64,000 bases of DNA from Thereva unica (taxonomy: Eukaryota > Arthropoda > Insecta > Diptera > Therevidae). The position numbers and the translations under genes were made by a program. Shown here piece after piece: positions 56,015 to 64,000 of the stretch; position 1 is the stretch's first letter, and every line of letters begins with the position of its first letter. The DNA is taken from assembly GCA_949987705.1 (NCBI GenBank), contig OX465281.1, forward strand, positions 192,559,112 to 192,623,111, written 5' to 3'. Under the pieces are notes generated by a model. The model had not been told where the DNA came from. It did no database searches and saw only the letters and a list, made by a program, of their open reading frames with translations.

Positions 56015-59000
56015 ATGGATTCAACAAGGATGATTAATATTGGTCTGTTGGAAGGCAAGTCAAATTGGACCACATGGAAATATAAAGCGGAAATCTGTAT
56101 GCGAGGAATAAAGGGAACACTTGATGTTGTTGAAGGGAGGTTACTAAAGCCTCAGCCACCAGATAGCGATGCAACTGCTGATCAAATGAAGAAATATGAA
56201 ACAAATCTTGAGATTTTTGTTAAGGCAGACAGCAATGCATTGATTGTGCTGACAGCCAATATGACTGAGGAGACTTTACAGAAAGTAATGCGCTTTACAA
56301 CAGCTCGCGAGGTTTGGTTAGAGCTACACAGTTTATTTGATGGGATATCGGAAGATAAGGTATACGATGTATGTTTACAGTTTTTCAATTTTAAACGGAA
56401 TACCACTGATGACATCGCAACTCATTTATCCAAAATTAAAAATGTTTGGAATGATTTAAAAAGAGAAATGAGTCGAGACTTGTCAAATAATTCCGAGTTA
56501 CCCGAACTGTTTTTAATATGTAAAATTTTAGGTACATTATCCGAAGAGTATTTTCCATTTAAATCTAGTTGGATGTTAATGTCAAAAAAGGAAAGAAACG
56601 TTGAAAATCTAACAAATCAGTTGTGTGCGTACGAAAAAGCATTAATAAACAGAGGTGAAGATAACACTTTACAAGAGGCCCTCACTGTTACAAAATTTAA
56701 GAAAACTGAAAAGGCTTATGTTAAAAAGAAAAAAACATTTGTGTGCTACTATTGTAATAAGCCAGGCCATGTCAAAAGAAAGTGTTTGAAGTGGATATCA
56801 GATGGAAGACCGTCAAGAACAACTAATGAAGTGGATATTACAGCAAATCCAAATGGTCATGCAAAAATAATGAACATACTTTCTGTAACGTCAACTGTGT
56901 TTTCAAGTGAATGTGATGACAATAGTTGGTTTGTTGATAATGGAGCGACAAGCCATATCAGTAAAAACAAAGATCTGTTTAGAAGTTTTGAAGTTTTCAC
57001 GATACCACACATTGTTACAACAGCTAATGGAGAGGATATCAAAGCAATTGGAAAGGGAACAATAGATATTGAAGCAGTTGTGAATGGACGCTGTAATAAA
57101 TTTAGGCTTACAGATGTTTGGTATGTTCCCGATATAAAACGAAATTTGTTCTCAGTATTGGCTGCACAAGATAAGTGTCCACAAAGCATTTTTATGTCAA
57201 ATACTGTAGCATGTTGTTTAAGATTTGGAAAAATTAAGAGATTAGTTGGTGAACGCAGTCGTTATGGTGGTTTGTTCAAGTTAGCAGTTAAAAATATTCC
57301 ACCTAAGGGTATTACTCAGGTTAATATGATAGATCAAAAAGATGTATTGCAGTTATATCATGAAAGATTTGGTCATCAAAATATGCGGCATATCAAGACT
57401 CTAATTTATAATGAATTAGGAATTATCACTCCTTTACATAAAGATGTGTGTGAAGGTTGCATATATGGAAAGGCTCATCGACTTCCATTCGGTACAAGGA
57501 GTAAGGCAACTAAACCCGGGGAACGTATACATACTGATGTATGTGGTCCATTTTTAGAATCAATGTCAGGTTTTCGATATTTTGTATTGTTTAAAGATGA
57601 ATTTACTAAATTTCGTTTTGTATATTTCATAAAGAAAAAGTCTGAGGTAGCTAACAAACTAAAGCAGATGTTAGCAGAGGCAAAAACTACAGGCCATATT
57701 ATTAAAGAGATTTTGAGTGATAATGGAGGAGAATTTGATAACAAGGAAGTCAAAGAAATTATTGCTCAAGAAGGTATAGTTCATCGTTTTACAATGCCAT
57801 ACACACCTCAACAAAATGGATGCAGTGAAAGAGAAAATCGAACCATAGTTGAAACTGCGAGGGCTATAATGCATGCTCATGGAAATATCCCACAAAAATT
57901 GTGGGCTGAAATGATAAATACGGCGAGTTATATTCTGAACCGTACAGGTCCATCTAGTGTTAAAGGAAGGTCACCGTTTGAATCTTGGTACGGAAAGATA
58001 CCTGGGATAAAACATATGCGAATAATTGGTTCAATTTGCTATGTGCATGTTCCAGACAAACGTAGAAAGAAAATGGATCGGAAGGCTATAAAAGGTACTC
58101 TCATAGGATATGACCATGATGAAGGATATAGAATTTGGTGCGAAGAGACCAACAAGCTAATTAGATCAAGGGATGTCATCTTCAAAGAAATAACCTTAGT
58201 TCAGAAGAAAGGTGCTGATATTCCAGTAAGGCTTGAGAATGAACCAATAGCAGTTCAAAAAGGTAATTTAGACTTTCAAGATTCAATAACCCAAACAGAA
58301 GAGAACTGGGATAACGAGGCATCAAGGAAATCTTTAGAGGAAAATTTATCGAGCTCAGAGGATGATTTATTTGAAGAAGCGCGAGATGATTTTCAGGAGA
58401 TTGAAACGAATAAACGAATTTTGCGTGATCGTTCCTTGCTTAGGTTACCACAAAGATATCCAGATTATGTAACCTGTGCTATTGCAAGCTTTGAAGAACC
58501 AACAACATACACTGAGGCATTGCAATCTGAGCAATCTGAAAGTTGGAAAAGTGCAATGAACAAGGAAATGGAAGCTCTTCAAGAGAATAAAACCTGGGAT
58601 TTGGTGAATTTGCCACACGGGAGAAAAGCGATTCCTTGTAAATGGGTGTACAAAGTAAAAACAAATCCAGATGGGTCAATAAATAAATTTAAGGCAAGAC
58701 TGGTTATTAAAGGTTTTTCCCAACAAAAGGGAATTGATTTTGATCAGACGTTTAGTCCTGTAGCGAGAATGTCTACCATTAGAGCCCTGATAAGTGTAGC
58801 AGCTAGTGAAAATATGTCACTTACACAAATAGATGTGTCGACAGCCTTTTTGTATGGTAATATCAGCGAAACAATTTATATGCAACAACCAGAAGGCTTC
58901 GGTGATGATTCTGGTAAAGTGTGTTTGCTGAAGAAGAGCTTATATGGTTTGAAACAAGCCCCTCGCTGCTGGAACGAACGATTTAGTAACCAGTTAATTA

Positions 59001-60031
59001 AGTTAGGTTTTAAAAGAAGTAATGCCGACCCATGTTTGTTTCTACGTCTAAGAGGTACTAAGAAAATTTTTATGGTTTTGTATGTAGATGATGGATTAAT
59101 AGCAACAAATGATGAGGACGAACTTCAGGAGTTCATAGATGATTTGAAAACAAGTTTTAAAATTACTTCTCAACCGGCTTCATTTTATTTGGGACTTGAA
59201 ATTAAAAGAAGTCAAGATTCATCTATACAAGTGAGTCAATCACATTACACAGAAAAACTCTTGGAACGTTTTGGTATGAACAACTCCAAAGATGTTGCAA
59301 CTCCAATTGTGAAAGAGGGAGAAATTGAAGGAAGTATTCCTAACACCGTTTTTCCCTACAGACAAGCAGTTGGATCATTAATGTTTTTGATGTGCGGAAC
59401 GAGACCAGACATAGCGTATGCAGTAGGCGTAGTTTCAAGAAATCTTGAAAAACCAAACGAATCGGATGTAGTCAAGGTCAAGAGGATTTTTCGTTATCTA
59501 AAAAGGACAGCTGATTATGCTTTGGTGTATAAAAGAGGAATTAGAATTCTTGAATGTTATAGCGATGCAGATCATGGAGGAGATATTGGGACTGGCCGTT
59601 CAACGACAGGCGTTCTGTGTAAATATTCAGGTGGTCCTATCTCCTGGGCTAGTCAAAGACAAACATCAGTGGCTATATCAACAACGGAGGCGGAAGTTGT
59701 AGCGGCAAGCGAGGCAGCACGGGAAATAATTTGGCTGAAACGATTATTAAAGGAGCTTACTCATCTTAAGGAGACACCAGTATTACAAGTAGATAATGAG
59801 GCTGCTGTTCGTCTAGCACAAAATCCTGAATATCACAAAAGAACCAAGCATATCCGTATAAGACACTTTTTTGTACGGGAATTGGTAATAGCTGGTGATA
59901 TTGATATCTCAAGAGTTGATTCTGAAAATCAATTAGCAGATATTCTGACGAAACCATTGCACTCTACTCGTCATACATTATTATGTCAAAGAATAGGACT
60001 CGCAAAGCTATTAAATGTGGGGGAGTGTTGA
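56015..60031 (+). CDS. Copia-type Gag-Pol polyprotein
   Basis: A single open frame of 1,338 codons encodes every function of the element. The Gag region spans about residues 1-240 (GLLEGKSNWTTWKYKAEIC, LELHSLFDGISEDKVYDV). The CCHC knuckle CYYCNKPGHVKRKC is at about 243-256. Protease WFVDNGATSHISKN is at about 304-317, with Asn in place of the usual Ser/Thr after the catalytic Asp. Integrase follows with the H-H-C-C finger (HERFGHQN...CEGCIYGK) and catalytic residues in TDVCGPF, LSDNGGEFDN and NGCSERENRT (about 507, 567, 604). The copia-type order integrase before RT is clear: KWVYKVKTNPDGSINKFKAR starts the RT at about 873, with catalytic YVDDGLIA at about 1021. RNase H has SDADHGGD and TTEAE (about 1181, 1222). 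The TGA lies 3-5 bases inside the 3' LTR. Confidence 0.96.
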   Translation: MDSTRMINIGLLEGKSNWTTWKYKAEICMRGIKGTLDVVEGRLLKPQPPDSDATADQMKKYETNLEIFVKADSNALIVLTANMTEETLQKVMRFTTAREVWLELHSLFDGISEDKVYDVCLQFFNFKRNTTDDIATHLSKIKNVWNDLKREMSRDLSNNSELPELFLICKILGTLSEEYFPFKSSWMLMSKKERNVENLTNQLCAYEKALINRGEDNTLQEALTVTKFKKTEKAYVKKKKTFVCYYCNKPGHVKRKCLKWISDGRPSRTTNEVDITANPNGHAKIMNILSVTSTVFSSECDDNSWFVDNGATSHISKNKDLFRSFEVFTIPHIVTTANGEDIKAIGKGTIDIEAVVNGRCNKFRLTDVWYVPDIKRNLFSVLAAQDKCPQSIFMSNTVACCLRFGKIKRLVGERSRYGGLFKLAVKNIPPKGITQVNMIDQKDVLQLYHERFGHQNMRHIKTLIYNELGIITPLHKDVCEGCIYGKAHRLPFGTRSKATKPGERIHTDVCGPFLESMSGFRYFVLFKDEFTKFRFVYFIKKKSEVANKLKQMLAEAKTTGHIIKEILSDNGGEFDNKEVKEIIAQEGIVHRFTMPYTPQQNGCSERENRTIVETARAIMHAHGNIPQKLWAEMINTASYILNRTGPSSVKGRSPFESWYGKIPGIKHMRIIGSICYVHVPDKRRKKMDRKAIKGTLIGYDHDEGYRIWCEETNKLIRSRDVIFKEITLVQKKGADIPVRLENEPIAVQKGNLDFQDSITQTEENWDNEASRKSLEENLSSSEDDLFEEARDDFQEIETNKRILRDRSLLRLPQRYPDYVTCAIASFEEPTTYTEALQSEQSESWKSAMNKEMEALQENKTWDLVNLPHGRKAIPCKWVYKVKTNPDGSINKFKARLVIKGFSQQKGIDFDQTFSPVARMSTIRALISVAASENMSLTQIDVSTAFLYGNISETIYMQQPEGFGDDSGKVCLLKKSLYGLKQAPRCWNERFSNQLIKLGFKRSNADPCLFLRLRGTKKIFMVLYVDDGLIATNDEDELQEFIDDLKTSFKITSQPASFYLGLEIKRSQDSSIQVSQSHYTEKLLERFGMNNSKDVATPIVKEGEIEGSIPNTVFPYRQAVGSLMFLMCGTRPDIAYAVGVVSRNLEKPNESDVVKVKRIFRYLKRTADYALVYKRGIRILECYSDADHGGDIGTGRSTTGVLCKYSGGPISWASQRQTSVAISTTEAEVVAASEAAREIIWLKRLLKELTHLKETPVLQVDNEAAVRLAQNPEYHKRTKHIRIRHFFVRELVIAGDIDISRVDSENQLADILTKPLHSTRHTLLCQRIGLAKLLNVGEC

Positions 60032-60255
60032 AGCAAATTTAAATTTGGAAAGACATTTAATACTTGCTATTACAACTTGCAAAATTGTTTTTACTACGAA
60101 GTAGTATATAATTTTTTGTCAGCTTGCTTTTTTTCTAGTCTAGAGACTAGACGTTTCTTCCCATTGTTTTTTTTCCTTACAAAGAAATATATTATATTAT
60201 TAAATATAATTAATTTATTGAGTTTTTCCTCTGGAAGTTAATGTTAACCACATCA
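60026..60255 (+). repeat. Copia-type element 3' LTR
   Basis: 230 bp, indistinguishable from the 5' LTR. The pol stop codon falls in its first bases, and the GTTCA duplication follows. Confidence 0.95.
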
Positions 60256-61457
60256 GTTCACCATTATTGTGACTAATTATAACAGGTAGTCTGTCTACCT
60301 TAACGTTTCCAGTTATTTCCGGTAAAAGTTTTCCATCCCAATGCAAAGTACCATAATCTATCTGAAATTTTTTTTATATAAAATACAAATAACATAAATA
60401 AATAAAAATTTGTAGGTACCTTAAATGCATTTTTAATTTCTGTTGCTTTTTCTCTTCTATTTATTTCTCTTTGACGTTGTAACGTTGAACGATTAATTAT
60501 TAAATCACTAATATCATGACCTAATGCTTCTGCAACCGCAATAATAACATGCATAGCTAAACGGTCACTTATTTTGCATTTATCCAATGCGGACATAACT
60601 CTGGAATTAATGAAATGTTTTTTTCCTCTTATTTGAGATTGGCTTGTTCCAGCTACATTTTCACTTGTAGATGGAGATGAAGTTTCAGTATCAGTTACAC
60701 TTTCTGATGACAGCGTAATACCTTTTGTACTATCAGTAGGTAGTTCCGTAGATTGCGCTACTTTTTTTCTTCTTGATTCTTCTGAGTCTAAAAGTTCCGC
60801 TTTTCTTTTTGCTTGTTGTAGGGCTTTCATGTCAACACCTGTTAAGCATCCTTGGCGACCTTTTTCACGTTGTGCGATTAAAAATTTTTTATCTTCTTCA
60901 CATTTCATTATTGTAAGTGCATCGACATGTGCAATGTCAAAAAGATCATCCAATTGCTCGACAAACTCCTTTTCTCTGTTACACTGAGTTTCAGATCTTC
61001 TATTTTTATTTCTACAAATTTTAAGCCACTCTTTATGCAAATTTTCTAATTTTTCAACACTGCGTTGTTTGTATCTAGTTGGAATTCTAGCTTTAGCCCA
61101 AAATATTGTAGCTTCTTCAATAACTAAACGCGCACTTTCACGAATAGTTAATTTTACAATATTATGGTTATAAAAAAACACTGACAGAACTTGTTTGTTT
61201 GAAGGCAGCTTTGCACCAAGAATTTGGGAATATGCACTTCCAACTAAATATATGTGTGAACGTAAATTTTTATGTGCTATTGTACTCATTTTTGCATATG
61301 AATCTTTAAATTATGTATTATTAAAAAATATAATCAATTTTTATGAACAGGACAAGTTTCTAACGAAAACACTATAAACAAAACAAACAATTTAAACTAC
61401 TGGCAATCTAAATTATTCCACTGATCAAACTTTAACTTCTGGCACTTTTAGCGATTC

Positions 61458-62897
61458 TAGAGATGCGCCGAATGCTCGGCCGAATATTCGTATTCGGTAT
61501 ATTCGGCGTATTTTTTTAATGTTCGTATTCGGCCGAATATTCGGTTAGTTTGCCAAATAATTTCCGAATATTTAAATTGTATTATTTTAAGAGTTACATA
61601 TGTTAAAGAATCTTTATTATGGAACTCTAGGTAGGTAGTATTTGTAAATGAAACCAACACTTCTTTGTTTTGTATTTATTCACAAAATCAAAAATTACAC
61701 AAAATAAAAAAATGGGGAATCCCCACACGAGTCGACATAAACGAGACCGATTTGAAACTAGTTTTGCAACTGCTTGCGTGCGACTGTTCTTGTCGGGTCG
61801 GAAGCAATATCAAATTGGTGAGAGACAAGCGTACCTGCGTTGCATTCAACGGTTCCATGACACGCGGCGAGCACCCAAAAATATAAGTAACGAGTGGATG
61901 ATTGTGTGTGTGCTATGTCGAATGCGGCAATGCAGAAAAAGTGCAAAGTAGACCGACATTTGCGTTGCATGCATTCGAATACACACTTCTATATTGGCTG
62001 TCACCGAATGCAACGCTTGTACGCTTGGAAATGCCACCAGTTTCAGTTGCGTGGTTGCATTTGTACGTGTCAAAGTTTATTCAACAAAATCTTCGTAAGC
62101 ACAGATTTGATATGATTTGATTGATCAAAAATCAGTTGCGGTGGTGTGTGGGCAAAGGTTTTATTTAGGTTGTAAACTGGTTGTGAGCGTGATGGTGAAA
62201 CCAGTTTGAAACTGGGATTGCAAATCAGTCGCCTCATGTGCATAGGGCCTAAATGTTTATGGAATTATCATTTCCCAACATTCTTGCTTTAGTTCCTTAT
62301 TTTTTGGCGATAACTTATCTATCACCAGAAAAATTGCAATAAAAAAAGGACGGCGCATTGAATGAGCGAGCCGAGCTAGCGCAAAGTGGTGGAGGGGCGG
62401 GCGAACACTGCTACTTAAGTGGCCTATAGACGACAAACTTGGTTGCCAACAAAATTGGCAACATTTGGTGTCAGAGTTGAAAGTGTGTAGGTTGGTTGAC
62501 AACTTAAAATCGAAGTTGGTCGACGGTTGGAATGAAATCAAAAATTTTTGATTTTTAGTAGAAGTTGGCAACCATGTGTATGTCTGTAGCGGTGTTGAGA
62601 ACTTAGCCGGCGAACATCATTAGAAAAAAGTAATTTGATCCGTGCACTTCATTGACGTTTGCGCGGATGTTGACAATCAAGTTGGAGTGTCTGTATATTT
62701 CATGATGCCAACTTTGTTGTCAACCAACTTTGTCGCCTGTAGGCCGCTTTACAGAACGCTTCGATTACCTTTATGAACCTGTTTACTGCGTAAAACTGAA
62801 CCGAATAATTCGGCCGAATGTTCGGTTCGGTACATTTTTGACCGAACATTCGGCCGAATGTTCGTATTCGGTCGAACCCATATTCGGCGCATCTCTA
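61458..62897. mobile_element. Nested hAT-like non-autonomous element (1,440 bp)
   Basis: Left end TAGAGATGCGCCGAAT and right end ATTCGGCGCATCTCTA are perfect 16-base inverted repeats. GATTC flanks both sides (61453-61457 and 62898-62902); a longer GATTCTA reading is possible. Inside both ends, CCGAATATTCGG / CGGCCGAAT motifs recur in either orientation (61465-61555 and 62800-62885), like subterminal transposase sites. TAGAGATG ends are hAT-like, though hAT normally duplicates 8 bases. No transposase is inside. It sits between the transposase start (61289) and the right TIR of the large element. Confidence 0.8.
62421..62745. mobile_element. Inverted-repeat MITE nested inside the hAT-like element (325 bp)
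   Basis: GGCCTATAGACGACAAACTT at the left and GGCCTACAGGCGACAAAGTT read inverted from the right start about 40-base imperfect terminal repeats, continuing GGTTGCCAACAAA versus GGTTGACAACAAA. No clear target duplication. This is a third level of nesting. Confidence 0.65.
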
Positions 62898-62936
62898 GAT
62901 TCTATCCTTATGGAAGTCGAAACTAGACTAAATTGT

Positions 62937-63308
62937 TAGTGGTTTTTATTGAAAATTAAATTATTATGAAATATTCTTATAGAAATTAAAATGTTTGGTT
63001 TTCTATAGCATAAATGGCCATAACTTCTCTATTTGTCAACCGTTATTTTATAAATTTGGCTTATTAGAAAGGTAATTAAAATATCTATAATATTTTGTCG
63101 GTCAGGGTTGGAATAAAATATTTCAGGGGTGGCTAAAAAAGAAAAAATGCCAAAAAATCAAATTTTTCGAAACTTTGACGATTTTGAGGGACCTCTAAAT
63201 CACTCCCGATTGGCGTAAAATTTCACACTGGCCCGTTTTTCATCCATTCGCATATTTTTGGGGGGATCTTTTTGGAAAAAGTCAAAAAAGTCGAAATAAG
63301 GGCCACCC

Positions 63309-63310
<2 letters not shown>
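62937..63310. repeat. Right terminal inverted repeat of the large DNA transposon
   Basis: Inverted match to 53957-54330. After removing the hAT-like element, the transposase ATG would lie only about 200 bases from this repeat, so the promoter is probably within or beside it. Confidence 0.92.

Positions 63311-63351
<41 letters not shown>
63311..63351. repeat. TA dinucleotide microsatellite
   Basis: A run of TA repeats lies between the right TIR of the large transposon and the next repeat. A matching AT run lies left of 53957, so the transposon appears to have inserted into this microsatellite. Confidence 0.9.
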
Positions 63352-63355
<4 letters not shown>

Positions 63356-64000
63356 GAGAGTGGGGTGAACCGGGACACACTTTGTTCAAGGCCTTATAAA
63401 ACCTAAATAAACAATTTTTTCTTCTTATTTGGACATCCTATCCTGTAGATGGTTTCAATACCTTTCATTATTTGTCATTTTTAATATTATAACTTTATAT
63501 TTTCAATAATTTCTAATCGTTTAAAAAAAAAGTGTCAAATCGGCAGTTCCGAAAAATCGTGGGGTGAACCGGGACACGATAGAAAGAGCAGGTGAAAGTG
63601 GCGTTTATGTTGTAACTAATAGTCTTATTTGCTTTTATGTCAAAAATATGTTATGATATTATTATAAACAATGCTTGAACATATTTTTTTTTTACTTTTT
63701 TATTATAAACAATATAAAATGTGCATTTTGGTTTAAACTATAAATAAACGTAAAAATCATTAATAAAAAATTGTTAACAATCATTTTTGTTAATAACTAA
63801 TGAATTTAAGTCGATTTTGCAGCTAAAACGTGGGCCGAAACATTTCTCGGTCAACTCAGAAACCGTGTCCCGGTTCACCCCACGGTGCTGTTTTTTAAAC
63901 AATCGCGTGGTTATCACATATTTTTGAGGTTATCACAAATTCCATTTGAACTTTAAAAGATAACATACTAACGATTACTTTTTATTATATTACCTTTGTT
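63352..64000 (+). mobile_element. Inverted-repeat element with GTGGGGTGAACCGGGACAC motif, possibly running off the window
   Basis: GTGGGGTGAACCGGGACAC occurs at 63360-63378 and 63559-63577 in one orientation and inverted at 63865-63883. The outer GGGGAGAG start and the inverted copy suggest a MITE-like element of about 540 bp or the left part of a larger one. No coding frame is inside. The motif resembles a repeat I have seen in other animal genomes, but the family name is uncertain. Confidence 0.6.

Larger units (their letters stand above)
55717..60255 (+). mobile_element. Complete copia-type (Ty1/Copia) retrotransposon
   Basis: The 4,539-bp element has 230-bp LTRs (55717-55946 and 60026-60255) that look identical base for base, start TGTTGAAGC and end CACATCA. 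GTTCA flanks both sides (55712-55716 and 60256-60260). It has a half-tRNA primer site, one 1,338-codon frame and a polypurine tract GTGGGGGAG at about 60017-60025. Every part is intact, so this is the youngest insertion of the window. It lies inside exon 2 of the transposase-like gene, in the opposite orientation. Confidence 0.96.
54405..61289 (-). pseudogene. Two-exon transposase-like gene, split by a copia element
   Basis: Exon 1 is 61289-60420 (290 codons, ATG start). The intron is 60419-60362 (GT..AG, 58 bases). Exon 2 is 60361-60256 and continues at 55711-54405 after the copia insertion. Ignoring the insertion, exon 2 is 1,413 bases, exactly 471 codons, giving about 760 residues with no other break. 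Exon 1 has LPSNKQVLSVFF, ESARLVIEEATIFWAKARIP and a Lys/Glu-rich middle. Exon 2 has LHWDGKLLPE (possible first Asp, about 299), CCDTTFSNTG (second Asp, about 364), CRHHIYEIVL (a CxxH motif, about 393-396), HHARWMSKALYSLK and LSDECVALSLFDE (possible catalytic Glu, about 594). This is an RNase-H-like DDE/CxxH layout as in hAT and related families. From memory, similar uncharacterised proteins are common in insects and Hydra. Confidence 0.75.
53957..63310 (-). mobile_element. Large DNA transposon with 374-bp inverted repeats and an uncharacterised transposase
   Basis: Ends read TAGGGTGGCCCTTATTTCG inward from both sides and continue as near-perfect inverted repeats for about 374 bases (53957-54330 and 62937-63310). 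Both borders lie in TA-repeat DNA, so a target duplication cannot be resolved. A two-exon gene on the minus strand fills the interior. Subtracting a copia insertion (4,544 bp with duplication) and a hAT-like element (about 1.45 kb) leaves an ancestral element of about 3.4 kb. The protein has RNase-H-like transposase features but its superfamily is not clear to me. Confidence 0.88.

Noticed and set aside
61665..62120. Overlapping small genes inside the hAT-like element
   Set aside because: Five overlapping frames on both strands, none with transposase motifs. They look like chance frames.

Overview
This window looks like repeat-dense DNA from an insect (or another arthropod) nuclear genome. 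I find no host gene that I can support. The evidence is AT-rich sequence, an intron-bearing transposase, tRNA-derived SINEs, and non-LTR elements of the Jockey, RTE and LOA type. There are also Ty3/Gypsy and Ty1/Copia elements, and one LINE ends in CCTAA units (the complement of the insect telomere repeat). The order of insect cannot be fixed from the sequence alone.

Layout. 1-14.5 kb: old, broken material. It holds five short or long pieces of one Jockey-like LINE (here 'LINE-A'; one lies further right at 27.7 kb), RTE-like LINE remnants, a mariner scrap, an approximately 118-bp tandem array, and small MITE-like elements. 14.5-19.7 kb: a complete, young CsRn1-like Ty3/Gypsy element on the minus strand, with 363-bp LTRs, a TAAT target duplication, and a -1 frameshift heptamer at the gag/pol junction. 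19.7-29.5 kb: mostly unrecognised DNA with a 539-bp MITE and a four-exon PIF/Harbinger transposase killed by one stop codon. 29.5-32.0 kb: a 5'-truncated Jockey-superfamily LINE ('LINE-B'). 32.4-39.0 kb: a full-length but decayed LOA/Bilbo-like LINE with a 9-bp target duplication, split by a 1,018-bp foldback MITE.

39.1-49.8 kb: a second complete Ty3/Gypsy element with 1.82-kb LTRs, a tRNA-Lys-type primer site, and a 2.2-kb leader with repeated motifs and hairpins. Its gag and pol overlap, with a GGGAAAC slip site. 49.8-53.9 kb: two tRNA-derived SINEs in and beside a dead LINE ('LINE-C'), then two unexplained repeat families. 53.96-63.31 kb: the most interesting object, a DNA transposon with 374-bp inverted repeats sitting in a TA microsatellite. 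Its two-exon, approximately 760-codon transposase-like gene (minus strand) has no superfamily that I can name with confidence. That gene is interrupted in exon 2 by a complete copia-type element with identical-looking 230-bp LTRs and a GTTCA duplication. The host element's 5' region carries a hAT-like 1.44-kb non-autonomous element that itself contains a 325-bp inverted-repeat element. 63.31-64.0 kb: part of another inverted-repeat family.

How the parts relate. The three LTR elements have near-identical LTRs and open reading frames, so they are recent arrivals. The LINEs and DNA transposons beneath them are older. The SINE 3' tail resembles the LINE-A 3' tail, which suggests LINE-A machinery mobilised the SINE. 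Insertion order can be read directly in two places: MITE into LOA LINE, and copia plus hAT-like element into the large TIR element.
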